From the NCBI RefSeq assembly GCF_042652345.1, contig NZ_JBHSJJ010000017.1, positions 62,001 to 126,000 of the forward strand: 64,000 bases of DNA, given 5' to 3'. Source of the stretch: Negadavirga shengliensis (GTDB taxonomy: Bacteria > Bacteroidota > Bacteroidia > Cytophagales > Cyclobacteriaceae). Position 1 is the first letter of the stretch, and every line of letters starts with the position of its first letter. Of this stretch, positions 60,854 through 64,000 are shown one piece after another. The notes under the pieces were generated by a model, which did not search any database, was not told where the DNA came from, and was given only the letters and a program-made list of their open reading frames with translations. A program made the translations under genes and the position numbers.

Positions 60854-62437
60854 ATGAAATTGAAAAATATAATAATATATGTTTATCTCGCATTTGCAGG
60901 ACTTTTGATATCCTGCGGTGAGGACTTTCTGGACCGGCCGCCTTTGGCGCAGATCAGTTCAGAAAATTTCTATCAGACCAGAGATGACCTGAGATTGGCT
61001 ACAGCCGCATTGTATGGTGGTGGGCCATGGGCGGAATGGACCTACACCAGCTACCTGCCGGTCGGTGATGTGCTTAGTGGCAATATGGCCGTAGGTTATT
61101 GGGGCGATGCGGTGCAGCTCATCACCTTTTCCGTGACCGGATTGAACGGGATCATGGTTGCGAACTGGAAATCCATGTACAATATCATTGGGCATTGCAA
61201 TGCGACCATTAAAGGCATTATGGAGAATGCACCTGCCTCTTTATCCGAAAGTGACAGGAACGCGGCCATTGCGGAAGCAAGGTTTATAAGGGGATATGCT
61301 TACTATAACCTGGCTTTGTTATGGGGGGCAGTTCCGATCATAGAGGATAACACCAAGCTGATTACTTCTCCCCTGGTTCCGAGATACGAGGTTAACGACG
61401 TTTACCGGTTTGTGGTCAATGACCTGACTTATGCGGTAGAAAACCTTCCCCCTTTCGATACCAAAGGAAGGCTTACCACCTGGTCCGCACAAGGGATGTT
61501 GGCTAAAATATACCTGACCTGGGCCGGCCTGAATTCTGCCGGGATTGGCCAACGCGACCAGGACATGCTTGAGATGGCCAAACAATTAGCCGGCAATGTC
61601 TGCAAAAACAGTGGCCTGACGTTGCTGGACAACTATGCCAACTTGTTCAGAACGGAATATAACGATAATCAGGAGTCACTATTTTCATTGCAATGGTCTC
61701 CGGGTCTTGGTTGGATGGAAGGCAACATGCTTCAGATATATTCTTCAGGTGGGGCTGATATAGCGCCCAGTGGAGGTCAGGGCTGGTTTGGCATCGGGCC
61801 TACAATAGATATGTTTGAGTTGTACACAGAGGAGGACTCTATCAGACGCAAGGCCACTTTTATGCTGAGAGGGGATCACTATCCGGAGCTGAATGCCGCG
61901 GGAGGTGGTTTTACATTCAATGGTCATTCCGGTTTGAAGAAGCATATCGTAGGTACCAATGCGGATAATGGGAGTCCTACAATGAACCTGACTTCTTCTC
62001 CACAGCACAACCCCATATTGAGGCTGGCGGATGTGTACCTGCTATATGCGGAAGCCATTCTGGGCAACAATGCCGCTACATCAGATGCGGATGCGCTGTT
62101 TTACTTCAACGAAGTGCGTAGAAGAGCAGGGCTTGCTCCCGTTAGCTCGATCGATCCGGACATGTTGCTGAAGGAAAGGAGAATCGAACTGGCCGGTGAA
62201 AGCCATTTTTGGAGTGATCTGGTGAGGCTTTCTTACTATAATTCCCCAAAGGCGATAGGTATTCTCAATAACGAACGAAGGGTACGGTTTGATTATGAAA
62301 ATGGGGTTGCTACACCCAATAACCCTTTCGGTGAAATAACCCCGGCGAATGGCAATACCTTTACTTTCCCATTGCCTTCAATCGAGGTGACTGCCAATCC
62401 TAAATTGTTGGAGCCTCCGGTACCTTATTCATTCTAA
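60854..62437 (+). CDS. SusD/RagB-family surface glycan-binding lipoprotein
   Basis: 527 residues; the lipoprotein signal has Cys in LLISCGEDFLDRPPLAQI, where the DFLDRPP start is typical of SusD. Inside: FYQTRDDLRLATAALYGG, IAEARFIRGYAYYNLALLWG, AVPIIEDNT (TPR region), RLTTWSAQGMLAKIYLTWAG, and the C-terminal RADVYLLYAEA-like block RLADVYLLYAEAILGNNA, FNEVRRRAGLAPV, LLKERRIELAGESHFWSDLV. It belongs to the classical SusD/RagB type (PF07980/PF14322) and differs from the SusD-like-2 protein at 48312. It forms the lid of the SusC transporter and binds the glycan at the surface. 18 bases separate it from the IPT protein. Confidence 0.95.
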   Translation: MKLKNIIIYVYLAFAGLLISCGEDFLDRPPLAQISSENFYQTRDDLRLATAALYGGGPWAEWTYTSYLPVGDVLSGNMAVGYWGDAVQLITFSVTGLNGIMVANWKSMYNIIGHCNATIKGIMENAPASLSESDRNAAIAEARFIRGYAYYNLALLWGAVPIIEDNTKLITSPLVPRYEVNDVYRFVVNDLTYAVENLPPFDTKGRLTTWSAQGMLAKIYLTWAGLNSAGIGQRDQDMLEMAKQLAGNVCKNSGLTLLDNYANLFRTEYNDNQESLFSLQWSPGLGWMEGNMLQIYSSGGADIAPSGGQGWFGIGPTIDMFELYTEEDSIRRKATFMLRGDHYPELNAAGGGFTFNGHSGLKKHIVGTNADNGSPTMNLTSSPQHNPILRLADVYLLYAEAILGNNAATSDADALFYFNEVRRRAGLAPVSSIDPDMLLKERRIELAGESHFWSDLVRLSYYNSPKAIGILNNERRVRFDYENGVATPNNPFGEITPANGNTFTFPLPSIEVTANPKLLEPPVPYSF

Positions 62438-62455
62438 TATCATAAAGAATCTATC

Positions 62456-63715
62456 ATGGAAAAGACTAGATATAAATACGTGAATCGATTACTGCTGGCT
62501 TGTGCGGCAGTAATGATGACCCTGATGTTTGCCTGTGAGAAGGAGGACTCCCTACCGGCGCCGCTCATCACTAGCGTTAGAAATTATGACGCATCCCCCA
62601 ACGACACATTAATCACTGAAATGGTTACCGGTCAGTGGGTGGTGATACATGGAAAAAACTTAAGGGAGGTTTCCCAGGTCTATTTTGGCGGTGTTCAGGC
62701 GTCCATCAACAGTACCTTTTTAACTGATGCAAATATCGTGGTTCAGATACCTTCTATTCCGTTCCAGTCGGTGCCCATAGAAGAACTGAATAAAATCACC
62801 GTGGTAAGCGCAGGAGGAACTTATACGTATTCAATTGACTTTGCTATTGACCCCCCTGCGATTGCAAGTGTGTCGTATGAAATTCCAAATGAGGGAGACT
62901 CAGTTTACATTTATGGGGCCAATTTCTTTTATGTTGAAGAGGTGACTTTTGCCGGTGAGCCGATTCCGGAACTCAGACTATCCGCTGATGGTACATCCCT
63001 TGGCTTTATTGCCCCTGCGCTTAGTCAAAGTGGCCCCGTAAAAGTGAAAACCGGTTCAGGCACAGCCACGACAGGCTACAATGTGAACGATGTGGCTACA
63101 GGATTAATCGCGAATTTCGAGTGGGGCGATTATTTTGGCTATGAATGGTGGGGAGGTGCGGAACTTCACAGTGGAGATCCCAACTCCGACTGGCCGCCGT
63201 ATGGTGCGGCTTTTCCCGGCAATTCAACCCAGTACATGGTGCTAAAAACGAATGCATTGAATCCGGGTGAGGGCGCTGATTGGAGTCATGCGGTCCGTAT
63301 CGGGTCGACACAGTGGCTACCCGTGGGAAACATTAGTGACACGGTGGCTGGTTGGGCTCTCAAATTTGAAGTCAGCATCCCTGATCCCTGGAACGGTGGC
63401 TCCCTTTGTATCAAAACCTCAAACAGTAACTTTATGGTAAGGAATGAACCCTGGCAGATCATTGCACCTTATTCAACAAAAGGCTGGCAAACGGTAACCA
63501 TTCCTCTCTCTTCTTTCCTTAAAAATGATGCGACACTTGGTGATGGCAGAGGTGCTCCCGTCACAAGCATTAATGAGCTATTTGGAGGAACTGGGACTAC
63601 GGAGGGCAACTTATTAGTTTATATACACAATTATGGCGCTGCAAAAACCAGTACGGGCTTTAATGCCGCCTTTGATAATTTCAGGGTGGTAAGAACAACT
63701 TACACGGTTGAGTGA
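62456..63715 (+). CDS. IPT/TIG surface glycan-binding lipoprotein (SGBP)
   Basis: 419 residues; lipoprotein signal ending LMFACEKED. Residues 35-210 carry two IPT/TIG immunoglobulin-like domains: PAPLITSVRNYDASPNDTLI, TGQWVVIHGKNLREVSQVYF, GGVQASINSTFLT; then PPAIASVSYEIPNEGDSVYI, YGANFFYVEEVTFAG. Residues 215-419 form a C-terminal beta-sandwich with many aromatics (FEWGDYFGYEWWGGAELHSG, WPPYGAAFPG, WSHAVRIGSTQWLPVG), a probable carbohydrate-binding domain. In xyloglucan loci the second surface glycan-binding protein (SGBP-B) has just this position and layout. It holds polysaccharide at the cell surface for the enzymes. A hairpin follows. Confidence 0.88.
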   Translation: MEKTRYKYVNRLLLACAAVMMTLMFACEKEDSLPAPLITSVRNYDASPNDTLITEMVTGQWVVIHGKNLREVSQVYFGGVQASINSTFLTDANIVVQIPSIPFQSVPIEELNKITVVSAGGTYTYSIDFAIDPPAIASVSYEIPNEGDSVYIYGANFFYVEEVTFAGEPIPELRLSADGTSLGFIAPALSQSGPVKVKTGSGTATTGYNVNDVATGLIANFEWGDYFGYEWWGGAELHSGDPNSDWPPYGAAFPGNSTQYMVLKTNALNPGEGADWSHAVRIGSTQWLPVGNISDTVAGWALKFEVSIPDPWNGGSLCIKTSNSNFMVRNEPWQIIAPYSTKGWQTVTIPLSSFLKNDATLGDGRGAPVTSINELFGGTGTTEGNLLVYIHNYGAAKTSTGFNAAFDNFRVVRTTYTVE

Positions 63716-63743
63716 TCTTACTTTCTGATTTCCAAAAAATCAA

Positions 63744-63779
63744 CCCATTTCCCTCCTTTTTTCCTAACGGGGAAATGGG
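63744..63779 (+). terminator. Hairpin after the glycan-binding lipoprotein gene
   Basis: CCCATTTCCC (63744-63753) and GGGAAATGGG (63770-63779), a 10-bp stem with a 16-base loop, and a T-rich stretch (TCTTTTTTC) from 63783. It probably ends or attenuates the SusC/SusD/SGBP transcript before the next gene. Confidence 0.65.
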
Positions 63780-63863
63780 CTGATCTTTTTTCTTCTCTTT
63801 AGAGTCAGTCCCGATTGCCGGTCGGCTGAGGCCGGGAAAATAAACCAGACATATTTTAACTTT

Positions 63864-64000
63864 ATGCTTGAAAAAATAATAAAAATCAGACGTACTATCA
63901 GAGATTTTGGCTTACTGATGGCGATAGTGTCGCTTATGTCCTGCAAAATCGATGCTATTGATCCGGAGCTTTCAGTTTCCCCTACAAAAGTTTCCTTTTC
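63864..64000 (+). CDS. Lipoprotein start, probably a BACON-domain glycoside hydrolase (3' end cut by window)
   Basis: ATG 63864 opens MLEKIIKIRRTIRDFGLLMA, then IVSLMSC, a lipoprotein signal with Cys27, followed by KIDAIDPELSVSPTKVSF up to the window end. LSVSPTKVSF is the usual opening of a BACON domain (strand, then SP..VSF). In xyloglucan loci the gene after the surface glycan-binding protein is often a GH5 endo-xyloglucanase with exactly this N-terminal BACON domain. The enzyme itself is outside the window, so its family cannot be confirmed. Only 45 codons are visible. Confidence 0.6.
   Translation, partial: MLEKIIKIRRTIRDFGLLMAIVSLMSCKIDAIDPELSVSPTKVSF

Overview
The window (64 kb, moderate G+C) reads as chromosomal DNA of a member of the Bacteroidota, most likely a Cytophagales/Cyclobacteriaceae-type aerobe. 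The grounds are two SusC/SusD pairs, a FecI/FecR pair driving an STN-type SusC, a hybrid two-component system (HTCS) in one polypeptide, a 59-residue bacterial histone H1-like protein, many LxxC lipoproteins, LytTR, PAS and 6-bladed propeller proteins, and Bacteroidota-type promoter spacing in front of ssrA. The genus is inference.

Layout. 0-11.9 kb: housekeeping and orphan genes (SDR oxidoreductase cut by the window edge, TonB-C protein, YCII, DUF4287, DUF899, amidohydrolase, histone H1-like protein, serine hydrolase with TPRs, orphan MacB/FtsX permease). 12.1-15.3 kb: a small xylan pair, GH10 (broken by a one-base frameshift) and GH43. 15.4-18.8 kb: DinB-like protein, NAGPA-type glycosidase, membrane LytTR regulator, and a decayed second copy of the amidohydrolase start region at about 16.06-16.27 kb. 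18.9-21.55 kb: a 2.2 kb, visibly A+T-rich insertion between the intact tmRNA gene (minus strand) and a displaced 25-bp copy of its 3' end. It holds defence debris: an MNT/HEPN pair with a truncated toxin, an ORF joining the start of HsdM to the end of HsdR, and a putative AbiC-like membrane protein. 21.8-29.4 kb: esterase with DASS symporter, propeller lipoprotein, an SPFH/membrane protein/Arc-like trio, HAD phosphatase, DUF2461.

29.5-38.1 kb is a nitrate assimilation operon: outer-membrane porin, NarK/NasA-type transporter, a 1170-residue nitrate reductase carrying the FAD/NAD and BFD electron-input modules of NirB as a C-terminal fusion, a nitrite/sulphite-reductase-like protein that lacks the cysteine ligands for sirohaem/[4Fe-4S] but ends in a rubredoxin, and a DUF7009 protein. 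Three TACGTA palindromes and a short leader ORF lie upstream. 38.4-42 kb holds a PAS sensor without a catalytic ATPase domain and a GH25 lysozyme/membrane protein pair.

42.7-64 kb is polysaccharide uptake. First comes an ECF sigma/anti-sigma/STN-SusC/SusD unit ended by a strong terminator. It is followed by a GH31 alpha-xylosidase with a PA14 insert, an HTCS regulator, SusC, SusD, an IPT/TIG surface glycan-binding lipoprotein, and the start of another lipoprotein whose first residues look like a BACON domain. The second set resembles a xyloglucan utilisation locus that continues past the window edge.

The most rewarding places for a second look are the tmRNA-bounded defence remnant with its HsdM-HsdR scar, the sirohaem-ligand-less rubredoxin protein in the nitrate operon, and the amidohydrolase remnant with an exact 240-bp deletion. 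I did not see a clearly new, complete biological system.
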